Assembly (NCBI GenBank): GCA_964415045.1
Contig: CAYPZL010000014.1
Location: forward strand, 1-50,144
Source: CAYPZL01 sp964415045
GTDB lineage: Bacteria; Planctomycetota; Phycisphaerae; Sedimentisphaerales; Anaerobacaceae
Direction: 5' to 3'
DNA length: 50,144 nucleotides
Part shown: positions 9,231 to 18,053 of the stretch, one piece after another
How the letters are laid out: every line of letters starts with the position of its first letter
Numbering within the stretch: the first letter of the stretch is position 1
Notes under the pieces: model-generated
The model's input: only the letters and a program-made list of their open reading frames with translations
The model's database searches: none
What the model was told of the DNA's origin: nothing
Made by a program: the position numbers and the translations under genes

Positions 9231-9260
9231 TTGCTTTTGGGGCCGAAAATCTGTTAGAAT
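9231..9260 (+). promoter_or_regulatory. Possible promoter for the CotH/LTD gene
   Basis: TTGCTT (9231-9236), an 18-base spacer and TAGAAT (9255-9260), about 130 bases before the ATG of the giant CotH gene. Only a moderate match. Confidence 0.35.
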
Positions 9261-9392
9261 AACAGTAAGATGCCATGGTTCGTGTGGTATGGTCCGAGCG
9301 GCAGGACGGCCGGCCGGGAGGGGGCATTTTCGTCTTGCGGGGAATGATCTCACGCAAATCCATCAGGAAAGAGTGAAGAAGGGAACGCACTG

Positions 9393-12300
9393 ATGCCGAA
9401 CAGGTCAATTCGCCTTGTTATCACGAGTATTGTCTTTCTCTGCGGCGTCCGGTCGGACGCCTGGGTTGCCTACAACGATTGTCTACGCCAAGGCGGCGAT
9501 ATGACGGCCGAAAACGTTACCGGCTGGACGATCCACAACAACGATCGAACTCATTACACCGGCAGGCTGACGGATTTTCTCACGGGCAGCGAGGCGGGCA
9601 TGCCCACGGTGACTTTCACGATGGGCGGCGCGGGGCTGAACGTCAGCGGCGGTGGCGCCGGGGGCAACCCGGCCCCGGGAACCGATGCGTACGATATTTT
9701 CAACGGGATCATCGATTTCGGCCCCGATATCGTCTACTACGGCAGTGCCGGTTGGTGGGTCGAGATCGAATTCTCCGGCCTGGACCCCGCCAATACCTAC
9801 ACTTTCATCGGTACGGCGATTCGCTCGCGGGACTATCCGCAGCGCGTCTCGTTGTTCACGCTCCTCGACGCCGCTACTTTCGTCAACAACAGCAGCGCGG
9901 GCGTGGTGGAAAAGAAGGGGGCTATCACGAAGCTCCTGGCCGGCGATAACAGCATCACCGGCTACGTCGTGCGCTGGGATGACATCGTTCCCTCGGCCGA
10001 GGGCACGTTCAAGGTGCGGGCCGAAGCCACCGCCGATTCCGACGGGGGCCGCGCCTATCCGTTTGGTGGGTTCCTGCTCGAAGAGGCCGGCCGCGCCGGA
10101 AACCGGCCTCCGGAAGTGGACGCGGGCGATTATCCGGCGCTGATGTGGCCTTTGCACACCGTGCGGCTCAACCCGATCGCCTACGATGACGACCCGTGCG
10201 ACCTGGGAATTCTGACGTATGAATGGTCGCAGGTCAGTGGGCCGGGCGTGGTCACGTTTACTCCCGGCAGCGATATCGCCGACCCCGTCGCCGTCTTCTC
10301 GGCGCCGGGGGAGTACGAGTTGATGGTCCGGGTGTGGGACGAACTGTCGCAGGAGGCCGGCAGTACGGTGACGATTACGATCATCGAGCCGTTGCTGGGC
10401 GACTTCAACGGCGACAACAAGGTCAACTGGGAGGACCTGGCGATTTTCACCTCCCAATGGCTCGACCCTTCCGGCAGTCCGGCGGATCTGAACATCGTCA
10501 ACGGGGTCAATTACGCCGACTTCGCTCTCATGGCCGAGAACTGGCGCATCGGGGAGGGCGCGACGCTCGTGATCAACGAGGTGCTGGCGCGGAACGATCT
10601 GACCGTCGCCGATCCGCAGGGCGAGTACGAGGACTGGATCGAGCTGTACAACGCCGGCGAAGAGGCCGTCGACGTGGGCGGGATGCACCTTACTGACGAT
10701 CCGTCGTTTCCCACCAAGTGGCGCTTCCCGCTCGACAACCCCTCTGCGACCACGATACCGCCCGGTGGGTTTTTGGTGGTCTGGGCAGACAACGACCTGG
10801 CCGATGCCGGTCTGCACGCCGGCTTCGAGCTGGACGCCGGCGGTGACGAGGTTGCCCTGTTTGACAGCGACGGTGCCACGTTGCTCGACTGCGTCAGCTT
10901 CGACAGGCAGACGCCGGATGTTTCCTCCGGCCGCGAGCCCGATGCGGCGGCAAGCTGGGTGACGCTGGTCCCCACGCCGGCCGGGTCGAATAACGGCGCT
11001 TTCCTGGCCGTCGTGGCCGATACGACATTCAGCCACGACCGCGGGTTCTACACCGAGCCGTTCGATCTGGTCATCACCAGCGATACCGAGGACGCGATTA
11101 TCCGCTATACCACCGATGGCAGCACGCCGACAACGTCGCACGGAAGTGTCTACATCGGACCGATCCGCATCACCACGACGACCACGCTGCGGGCCGTGGC
11201 GTTCAAGCCAGGCTGGAAGTCCACCAACGTCGACACGCACACGTATATTTTCCTGGACGACGTGATCCGGCAGGCCACGAACCCGGCCACCGGCGCGCAG
11301 ATGACACCGGCCGGCTATCCGGCCTCGTGGGGCTCGGTCACCGGCGATTACCAGGTGGACCCCGATGTCGTGGGACAAAACGGCAGTGACAACTTCGGCG
11401 GTCTCTATGCCGAGACCATCCGCGACGACATGAAGGCGGTCCCGACGATATCGTTGGTCATGGACAAGGATGACTGGTTCGGCAACCGGGGGATCTATAT
11501 CAACAAGTCGCAGGACGGCACCGAGCGCGTCGCCTCGATCGAGTATATCGATCCCAACCAGGGAGAGGAGTTCCAGGTCAATTGCGCCATCGCCATGCAG
11601 GGCGGCGTCAGCGGCGGCGGAACCAGCCTCAACCGCTGGAAATCGTTCAAGCTGTCGATGCGGCCGCGCTTCAAGACGCAGACCGACGACGGAACGCCCA
11701 CGGGCGGGCCGCCCAAGCTCGATTTCAAGCTCTTTCCGGACTCGCCGGTGGAGCGTCACAACACGGTCGTCCTGGATGCGGTCCTGAATCACTCCTGGCT
11801 CCATCCCAGCAGCGGCCAGCGCAATACCGCCCTGTATATTCAGGATCAGTACGTATCCGATTTGCACAACGCCATGGGCGGTCACTCCGGCCACGGCGCG
11901 TACGCCCATATCTACATCAACGGCCTCTATTGGGGCATGTACTACATCCACGAGCGTCCCGACCACGCCTGGGCCGCTCAGGTCTTCGGCGGCGACGAAG
12001 ACGAGTACGACGCCATCAAACACAACAGCGGCAACGTCATCAACCACGGTACCGGCGGCAGCGCCACGTCCAACTACAACGCCATGCTCAGCGCCGCCAA
12101 CGCCGTATCCTCCGATCCCGGCAATCTCGCCAAATACGAGACGCTTTGTCAGAAGCTCGACGTTGACAACTTCATCACTTACGTGCTGGCCAACTGGTTT
12201 ACCGGCAACCACGACTGGCCTCACAAGAACTGGTACGCCACCCACCGCAACACGCCCGACGGCAGATGGCGTTTCCATTCCTGGGACGCCGAGCACACCG

Positions 12301-14396
12301 TCGAGGGCGGCAACGACGTCGGCGAAAGCCCCTCCGACATTCATTCGAAGCTCGCCAGGAGCGCCGAGTACCGCATGAGATTCGCCGACCACATCCAGCG
12401 GTGTTTCTTCAACGACGGCCCGCTCAGCTATCCCGCCGCGGCCGACCTCTATGCCGCCCGCGTTAACCAGATCGACCGCGCCATCGTGGGCGAGTCCGCC
12501 CGCTGGGGCGACAACCGGCAATCCCGTCCCTATACCCGCCAGGATTGGGCCAATACGCAAACCGGCAAGCTGACCGGTTTCTTCCCCCGTCGGTCGAACG
12601 ATGTCCTGGGCTGGCTCAAGAATGCGAATCTCTACCCGAGCATTGACGCCCCGCAATTCCGCGTCAATGGCGTTCCTCAGCATGGCGGACGTATAGCGGC
12701 GACGGACACGCTGCTCATCGGCCCCGGCCCTGGCGTCACTTACTACACGCTGGATGGCACGGACCCGCGCCTGCCGGGCGGTTCCGTCAACACGGCCTCG
12801 GTTCGGGTCGCCACCGGAGCCGTGACGCTGGAACGAAGCGCCCTCGTCAAGGCTCGCGCGCGAAGCGGCGGTACGTGGAGCGCGTTGAGCGAGGCGGTGT
12901 TTGCGGTGGGGCCGCTGGTTGAGAGTTTGCGGATCAGTGAGATTATGTACCATCCAGCCGATCCGAATACCGAGTACGTCGAGTTGACCAACGTGGGCTC
13001 CGAGACGATCGATCTCAATCTGGTCTCGTTCACCAACGGGATCGACTTTACCTTCGGAAGCTTCGAGTTGGCGCCGGGGGACTACTGCCTCGTAGTTGAG
13101 GACGTCGTCGCCTTCAAAGCTGCGTACGGGACCGGTTTCAATATCGTCGGTCAGTACGCTGGCAGTCTCAACAACGCTGGCGAGCGCATCGAGCTTCAGG
13201 ATGCCGTCGGCGCGGTGATTCATGACTTCCGCTTCGAAGACGGCTGGTTCGATATCACCGACGGACAAGGCTTCTCGCTGACGGTCAGGGACCCGGCCGC
13301 CGTTGTGCCCGGCGGTCTCGGCAGCAAGAGCGCCTGGCGGCCCAGCGCCCATATCGGCGGCTCGCCCGGCTACGACGATACGGGCGAGGTCCCCGAGCTT
13401 GGGAGCGTGGTCATCAACGAGCTGTTGGCCAATTCTGTCGGCGACGAGCCCGACTGGATTGAGCTGCACAACACCACGAACCAGGCCATCGACATTGGCG
13501 GCTGGTTCCTCAGCGACGACGCGGACAACCTGACGAAGTACGAAATCGCCGCCGGTATTGTGCTCCCCGCCGGCGGATATCTTGTCTTCGATCAGGACCA
13601 TCATTTCGGCAATGAGGACGATCCTGGGTGTCACCAGCGATTCGCCCTGAGCCGCGACGGCGAGACCGTATACCTGCATTCGGGCGTGCAAGGCGAGCTG
13701 GCCGGTTACAGCGAGCAGGAGCATTTCGACGCCTCCGACGCCGGGGTGTCACTCGGTCGCCGCCTCAAGAGCACGGGCACGTACAACTTCGTCGCCCTGA
13801 GCGCGCCGACGCCCGGCGCCGCCAACGCGGCCCCGCTGGTCGGACCGGTTGTGATTACGGAGATCATGTACCATCCCATCGATGCGGCCGACGCCGAATA
13901 CGTCGAGTTGCTCAACATCAGCCCCGACTCCGTGACATTGTACGACCCGGCCCGGGACGCGCCGTGGCGCTTCACCGACGACCCCGACAATCCGGGCATC
14001 GAACTGCTCTTCCCGACCGACCCGCCCGTGACGCTGGTGCCGGGCGAGTACATCATCCTGGCCAAAGACGCAAACCTGCTCGCCGCGAAGTACGCGGTGC
14101 CCGCCAACGTCCAGGTCTTCGCCTGGGGCGCGGGCAGCCTGTCCAACGGCAGCGAGAAAACCCAGCTCAGCAAACCCGGTGACGAAGAAGACGACGGCAC
14201 ACGTCACTGGCTCCGCGTCGACCGCGTCGTTTACAGCGACGGTTCCCGGGGCGCCGACTTCCCGAGCGGCACTGACCCCTGGCCCACCAAGCCCGACGGC
14301 CATGGCTCCTCCCTGACCCGCGTCGACCCAACCGCGTACGGCAACGATCCCGTCAACTGGAGCAGCGGGTCGCCCTCGCCGGGCGCAGCGAACTGA
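9393..14396 (+). CDS. Giant secreted CotH-kinase / lamin-tail-domain protein
   Basis: A 1667-residue surface or secreted protein. Domains in order, approximate residues: signal peptide 1-22; beta-rich N-terminal module 25-235; PKD-like domain 238-333 (RPPEVDAGDYPAL...); dockerin-like calcium repeats 334-385 (GDFNGDNKVNWEDLAIF and a second half NIVNGVNYADFAL); lamin-tail domain 389-535 (VINEVLARNDL...EDWIELYN); chitobiase-C-like domain 539-620 (IRYTTDGSTPTTS); CotH kinase-like domain about 680-1060 with DDWFGNRGIYIN and WRFHSWDAEHTVEGGND; a second chitobiase-C-like domain 1083-1172; then three more lamin-tail domains starting near 1175, 1336 and 1482. CotH proteins can be atypical protein kinases, but the domain's role in such exported bacterial proteins is unproven. 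No sorting signal is visible at the C-terminus. Confidence 0.85.
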   Translation: MPNRSIRLVITSIVFLCGVRSDAWVAYNDCLRQGGDMTAENVTGWTIHNNDRTHYTGRLTDFLTGSEAGMPTVTFTMGGAGLNVSGGGAGGNPAPGTDAYDIFNGIIDFGPDIVYYGSAGWWVEIEFSGLDPANTYTFIGTAIRSRDYPQRVSLFTLLDAATFVNNSSAGVVEKKGAITKLLAGDNSITGYVVRWDDIVPSAEGTFKVRAEATADSDGGRAYPFGGFLLEEAGRAGNRPPEVDAGDYPALMWPLHTVRLNPIAYDDDPCDLGILTYEWSQVSGPGVVTFTPGSDIADPVAVFSAPGEYELMVRVWDELSQEAGSTVTITIIEPLLGDFNGDNKVNWEDLAIFTSQWLDPSGSPADLNIVNGVNYADFALMAENWRIGEGATLVINEVLARNDLTVADPQGEYEDWIELYNAGEEAVDVGGMHLTDDPSFPTKWRFPLDNPSATTIPPGGFLVVWADNDLADAGLHAGFELDAGGDEVALFDSDGATLLDCVSFDRQTPDVSSGREPDAAASWVTLVPTPAGSNNGAFLAVVADTTFSHDRGFYTEPFDLVITSDTEDAIIRYTTDGSTPTTSHGSVYIGPIRITTTTTLRAVAFKPGWKSTNVDTHTYIFLDDVIRQATNPATGAQMTPAGYPASWGSVTGDYQVDPDVVGQNGSDNFGGLYAETIRDDMKAVPTISLVMDKDDWFGNRGIYINKSQDGTERVASIEYIDPNQGEEFQVNCAIAMQGGVSGGGTSLNRWKSFKLSMRPRFKTQTDDGTPTGGPPKLDFKLFPDSPVERHNTVVLDAVLNHSWLHPSSGQRNTALYIQDQYVSDLHNAMGGHSGHGAYAHIYINGLYWGMYYIHERPDHAWAAQVFGGDEDEYDAIKHNSGNVINHGTGGSATSNYNAMLSAANAVSSDPGNLAKYETLCQKLDVDNFITYVLANWFTGNHDWPHKNWYATHRNTPDGRWRFHSWDAEHTVEGGNDVGESPSDIHSKLARSAEYRMRFADHIQRCFFNDGPLSYPAAADLYAARVNQIDRAIVGESARWGDNRQSRPYTRQDWANTQTGKLTGFFPRRSNDVLGWLKNANLYPSIDAPQFRVNGVPQHGGRIAATDTLLIGPGPGVTYYTLDGTDPRLPGGSVNTASVRVATGAVTLERSALVKARARSGGTWSALSEAVFAVGPLVESLRISEIMYHPADPNTEYVELTNVGSETIDLNLVSFTNGIDFTFGSFELAPGDYCLVVEDVVAFKAAYGTGFNIVGQYAGSLNNAGERIELQDAVGAVIHDFRFEDGWFDITDGQGFSLTVRDPAAVVPGGLGSKSAWRPSAHIGGSPGYDDTGEVPELGSVVINELLANSVGDEPDWIELHNTTNQAIDIGGWFLSDDADNLTKYEIAAGIVLPAGGYLVFDQDHHFGNEDDPGCHQRFALSRDGETVYLHSGVQGELAGYSEQEHFDASDAGVSLGRRLKSTGTYNFVALSAPTPGAANAAPLVGPVVITEIMYHPIDAADAEYVELLNISPDSVTLYDPARDAPWRFTDDPDNPGIELLFPTDPPVTLVPGEYIILAKDANLLAAKYAVPANVQVFAWGAGSLSNGSEKTQLSKPGDEEDDGTRHWLRVDRVVYSDGSRGADFPSGTDPWPTKPDGHGSSLTRVDPTAYGNDPVNWSSGSPSPGAAN

Positions 14397-14542
14397 CACG
14401 ACGCCTCGAACAGCTCCGTCCTGGGGCTGGGCCATTTGGCAAGAGCGGTCTTGACAACAGGCCTCCGTCCGCGACAATCAATGTGTGTGGCGTGGCTGGT
14501 TTGGAAACGCCTCGTGGACCCTGGTTCTGTAAAGGAGCGCCG

Positions 14543-15433
14543 ATGACGGCACAGATTATTGATGGCAAGCAGATTGCGGCCGAGATTCGGGCCGAGCTGA
14601 AGGACGAGGTGGCCCGGCTCAAGGAGCAGGGGATCGTACCGGGGCTGGGCGTGATCCTGGTCGGCGAGGACCCCGCCTCCCAGTCCTACGTGACCAGCAA
14701 GGAACGCGCCTGCGAAGAGATGGGAATCTACTCCGACGACAACCGGCTGCCCGTGGAAACCTCTCAGGCGGAGTTGCTGTCGCTGGTTCGGCGGATGAAC
14801 GACGATCCGAAGATCAACGGCATCCTGGTGCAGTTGCCGCTTCCGGGCCAGCTCGACGAATCGGAAGTGCTGCTGGCCATCGACCCGAGCAAGGACGTTG
14901 ACGGGTTTCATCCGGTCAGCGTGGGCAAGATGATGATCGGCGAGAAGACGTTTCTGCCTTGTACGCCGCACGGTGTGGTCCAGCTTCTCATACGCAGCGG
15001 TGTCAAGATCGAAGGGGCCCACGTCGTCATCGTGGGGCGCAGCAACATCGTGGGCAAGCCGCTGGCCAACATGCTGATCCAGAAGAGCCCGACGGGCAAC
15101 GCGACGGTCACGGTTTGCCACACGCGCACGAAGGACGTCGCGGCCTATACCCGGCAGGCGGACATCGTCATTGCCGCGGCGGGCCGGCCCAACACCGTTA
15201 CCGCCGATATGGTCAAGGACGGCGCCGTCGTCATCGACGTGGGTGTCAACCGCGTCGAGGACGCCAGCCGCAAGCGGGGCTACCGGCTCGTCGGAGACGT
15301 CGATTTCGAAGCGGTCAGAGAAAAGGCTTCGTTCATCACTCCCGTCCCCGGTGGCGTCGGTCCCATGACGATTACCATGCTGCTCTACAATACAGTCGAG
15401 TCGGCCAGGAGGGCCGCAGGCCTCACGGCTTAA
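14543..15433 (+). CDS. folD: Bifunctional methylene-THF dehydrogenase / methenyl-THF cyclohydrolase FolD
   Basis: Cytoplasmic one-carbon enzyme of 296 residues, standard family length. It converts 5,10-methylene-THF to 10-formyl-THF with NADP. Seen: the catalytic Tyr/Lys region SQSYVTSKERACEEMGI; the folate site GILVQLPLPGQL; DPSKDVDGFHPVSVG; the NADP-binding GRSNIVGKPLANML; and PVPGGVGPMTITML near the C-terminus. The frame is open back to 14483, but AGGAG (14533-14537), five bases before ATG 14543, fixes the start. It is followed after about 80 bases by an unrelated broken gene. Confidence 0.97.
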   Translation: MTAQIIDGKQIAAEIRAELKDEVARLKEQGIVPGLGVILVGEDPASQSYVTSKERACEEMGIYSDDNRLPVETSQAELLSLVRRMNDDPKINGILVQLPLPGQLDESEVLLAIDPSKDVDGFHPVSVGKMMIGEKTFLPCTPHGVVQLLIRSGVKIEGAHVVIVGRSNIVGKPLANMLIQKSPTGNATVTVCHTRTKDVAAYTRQADIVIAAAGRPNTVTADMVKDGAVVIDVGVNRVEDASRKRGYRLVGDVDFEAVREKASFITPVPGGVGPMTITMLLYNTVESARRAAGLTA

Positions 15434-15516
15434 TGCAGGGCGACGCCCGTCGGCCGGGGGGGGCTGTATGTGTGACAGGCCGCGAATCATTTCCGTATCG
15501 AGTGGGAAGGAGTATC

Positions 15517-17049
15517 ATGGTGACGACAGGCGTTTCATTCTTGTCGGCGCTCTGCGTCGTGGCGTGTGTGACCGTGTCGAACGTGCAAGTGGCCGTCGCT
15601 CTCGAGGCCGAGCCGTTTGAGCTGAGCCGGGTGCGTCTCCTGGCCGGACCCTTCAAGGACGCCCAGGAGCGGGACCGTCGATATCTGCACGAGCTCGATG
15701 CGGACCGAGCAGGGCGGGATGAACGAGGCCCTCGCCAACCTGGCCGCTCTGACCGGGAACGACGCGTACCTGCAATTGGCACGCCGGTTCAACCAGAAGA
15801 CCTATACCGAACCGTTGCTGAATCGCCAGGATCAACTCAAAGGCCAGCACGTCAACTCTTTCATTCCGAACGTGATCGGGACCGCGCGGCAGTATGAGCT
15901 GACCGGCCACCCAGCCGACCGGCACATCGCCGAGTTCTTCTGGGACCAGGTCGTCAACCATCGGTCCTACTGCACCGGCGGCACCAGCGACGGCGAGCAT
16001 TGGCGCAGCGACCCCGACGAGCTGGCCCATCACCTCAGCGACCACACGCAGGAAACCTGCTGCACGTACAACATGCTCAAGCTCACCCGGCACCTGTTTA
16101 CGTGGGACCCGGACGGGCGGTACGCCGACTATTATGAGCGGGCGCTGGTCAACAGCATCCTGAGCACGCAGAACCCGCGCACGGGCATGATGATGTACTT
16201 TGTTCCGCTGGCTACGGGTCGGTGGAAGATGTTCAACCAGCCCAACGATTCGTTCTGGTGCTGCACACGCATCCCATGCCGGATGATCCGACGCTGACGG
16301 CCTTCATGTACGGCCCGCTCGTTCTGGCCGGCGAGCTGGGCGGCGAAGGCCTCTCCGATGAGAATACGCACACCACGCAGAACTGGTACAAGTTCCCCCA
16401 GCCCATCCCGACGGTACCGCCCATGGTCGTCGATTCCGACAACGTCACGGACTGGCTCAAGCGTGTCCCCGGGCCCGATGTCGCCTTTCGGACCGTCGGG
16501 CTGGACGAGCCGATCCGTCTCGTGCCGTACCATCGGCTGTTCGATCAGCGGTACGTCGTTTATTGGCGAGTTTTGCGAAAGGGCAGCCAGGCCTATGAAC
16601 GCCACCTGGCGCGCGAACGCGAGCGAGAGGAACTGCTGGCCCGTACCGTTGACTCGGTGGTCATTGGAAATCCCGAATCCGAAAAGGCCCACGGCATGGA
16701 GAGCCGCGATTCTCGCGCGGGCGTTCATGAAGGCCGGCCCTGGCGCGACGCCGCTCCCGGTGGCTGGTTCAGCTATCGCCTTGCCATCGCGTCCGGCGAG
16801 CCGACGATCCTGCGCTGCACCTACTGGGGCAGCGACGTGGGGCGCACGTTCGATGTGATCGTTGGGGGCAAGCAGATTTCCGTCGTGAGGCTGGACAACA
16901 ACGTCCCCGGCGAGTTCTTTCACGAGGACTACGAGATCCCCGAGGCGCTGGTCCGCGGCCGCTCGGAGATCACCGTTCGCTTCCAGGGCCACCGGGGCAG
17001 CCTCACCGGCGGCGTGTTCGGCTGCGTGACGCTCAGGGAGAAACTGTGA
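15517..17049 (+). pseudogene. GH127-type beta-L-arabinofuranosidase (DUF1680) with two internal deletions
   Basis: The reading frame starts well: GGAAGGAG precedes ATG 15517, a signal peptide follows, then the family N-terminus SRVRLLAGPFKDAQERDRRY. At about 15690-15705 it jumps to MRTEQGGMNEALANLAALTG in another frame; in relatives roughly 150-200 residues lie between. The middle part (15698-16260; IAEFFWDQVVNHRSYCTGG, ETCCTYNMLKLTRHLF, PNDSFWCC) is well preserved. At about 16256-16270 it jumps again to HPMPDDPTLTAFMYGPLVLA, missing another stretch of similar size and returning to the first frame. The C-terminal part then runs to 17049. Family members usually have about 650-800 residues. The sequence flanking both joins is uneroded, so the loss is recent, or the assembly is collapsed here. 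Confidence 0.8.
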
Positions 17050-17066
17050 TAGCGGGGCGTCCGGTT

Positions 17067-17957
17067 CTATGACTCAACAAGCTTCTGCGTGACGATGCCG
17101 GTCACAATCAGTACGAGGCCGATGAGGGTGGCGGGCAGGATCTTCTCGCGGAGCACGACGGCGATCACGACCAGGGAGAGGAACGGGACGAGGAAGATCA
17201 AATTCACCACGTGGGCCGTGGTCTTGGCGGCCTTGAGGGCCTTGAGCCAGGCGAGAAAAGTGATGCCCATCTCAAACAAACCGACGTAGACGGCGCCCGC
17301 GAGTCCCTTCAGCGGCGGCATCTCAAGCTTGCCGAGGCAGAGGGCCAGCAGCAGGATGTACGCGGAGGCGAAGGCGAAGTTGACGAACAGCCGGACGGTC
17401 TCATCTCGCTTGTCCTTGGTGTTGAAGATCCAGAACAGCGACCAGACAATCGTCGTGCTCAGCGCCAGGGCCGTGCCGGCGGGGTTGGAGAACCGAAAGC
17501 CAAGGACGTCGCCGCGCGTCCCGATGACGACGACGCCCGAGAAACTGATCAGGATCGCGAAGATGCTTCGCACGCCGATCCGCTGGCCCAGCAGCGGGAC
17601 CGAGAGCAGCACGAGCGTGAGCGGCCAGACGAAATTGAGCGGTTGGGCCTCCTGGGCCGGCAGCAGCGCATACGCCTTGAACAGGACCGCGTAGTACAGG
17701 AACGGGTTGAGAAATCCAAGTCCCGCCGAGAACAGGCAGTCTCTTCGTGTCAACGTTCTCAGGAGCTTCAGCTTGCCCGTGCCGGCCAGGTACACAAAGA
17801 GCGCGACGGTTGACGTGGCCGAGGCGAAGAACAGCAGGGACAGTACGCCCATATGGCGCAGGGTGAGCTTGAAGGCCGAGGCGGACGTGGACCAGAAGAC
17901 CACCGCCACCGCGGCGTAGAGATAGGCGAGCTTGTGTTGTCGCTCAGCGGTCGTCAT
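17067..17957 (-). CDS. EamA/DMT-superfamily transporter
   Basis: Inner-membrane protein of 296 residues with about ten hydrophobic helices and the two EamA halves typical of drug/metabolite exporters (RhaT/YdcZ-like). Seen: AYLYAAVAVVFWSTSASAFK in helix 1, the mid-protein PLTLVLLSVPLLGQRIG, ALSTTIVWSLFWIFNTKDKR at the start of the second half, and VVLREKILPATLIGLVLIVTGI at the end. The substrate is unknown. A TATAAT box ends eight bases before the ATG and no ribosome binding site is seen, suggesting a leaderless mRNA. It lies directly downstream of the sugar operon on the same strand. Confidence 0.88.
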   Translation of the reverse strand: MTTAERQHKLAYLYAAVAVVFWSTSASAFKLTLRHMGVLSLLFFASATSTVALFVYLAGTGKLKLLRTLTRRDCLFSAGLGFLNPFLYYAVLFKAYALLPAQEAQPLNFVWPLTLVLLSVPLLGQRIGVRSIFAILISFSGVVVIGTRGDVLGFRFSNPAGTALALSTTIVWSLFWIFNTKDKRDETVRLFVNFAFASAYILLLALCLGKLEMPPLKGLAGAVYVGLFEMGITFLAWLKALKAAKTTAHVVNLIFLVPFLSLVVIAVVLREKILPATLIGLVLIVTGIVTQKLVES

Positions 17958-17965
17958 GAGATGGC

Positions 17966-17993
17966 ATTATAGAGAACCCGGCCCGCAAAGTCG
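17966..17993 (-). promoter_or_regulatory. Candidate leaderless promoter for the EamA transporter
   Basis: Perfect minus-strand -10 TATAAT (17966-17971), with a poor -35 candidate CGACTT (17988-17993) 16 bases upstream. Predicted start about 17958-17960, within three bases of the ATG at 17957. Confidence 0.4.
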
Positions 17994-18053
17994 TGCGGAA
18001 AACAGGTGAGGTCACGCCCGCCGCGCAGCGGAAATGCTTCGGAGACATCATCC

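Noticed and set aside
9483..13724. 1413-codon minus-strand open frame opposite the CotH/LTD gene
   Set aside because: Low-complexity Val/Arg/Gly/Asp text with no motif. It mirrors the high third-position GC of the real gene on the other strand.
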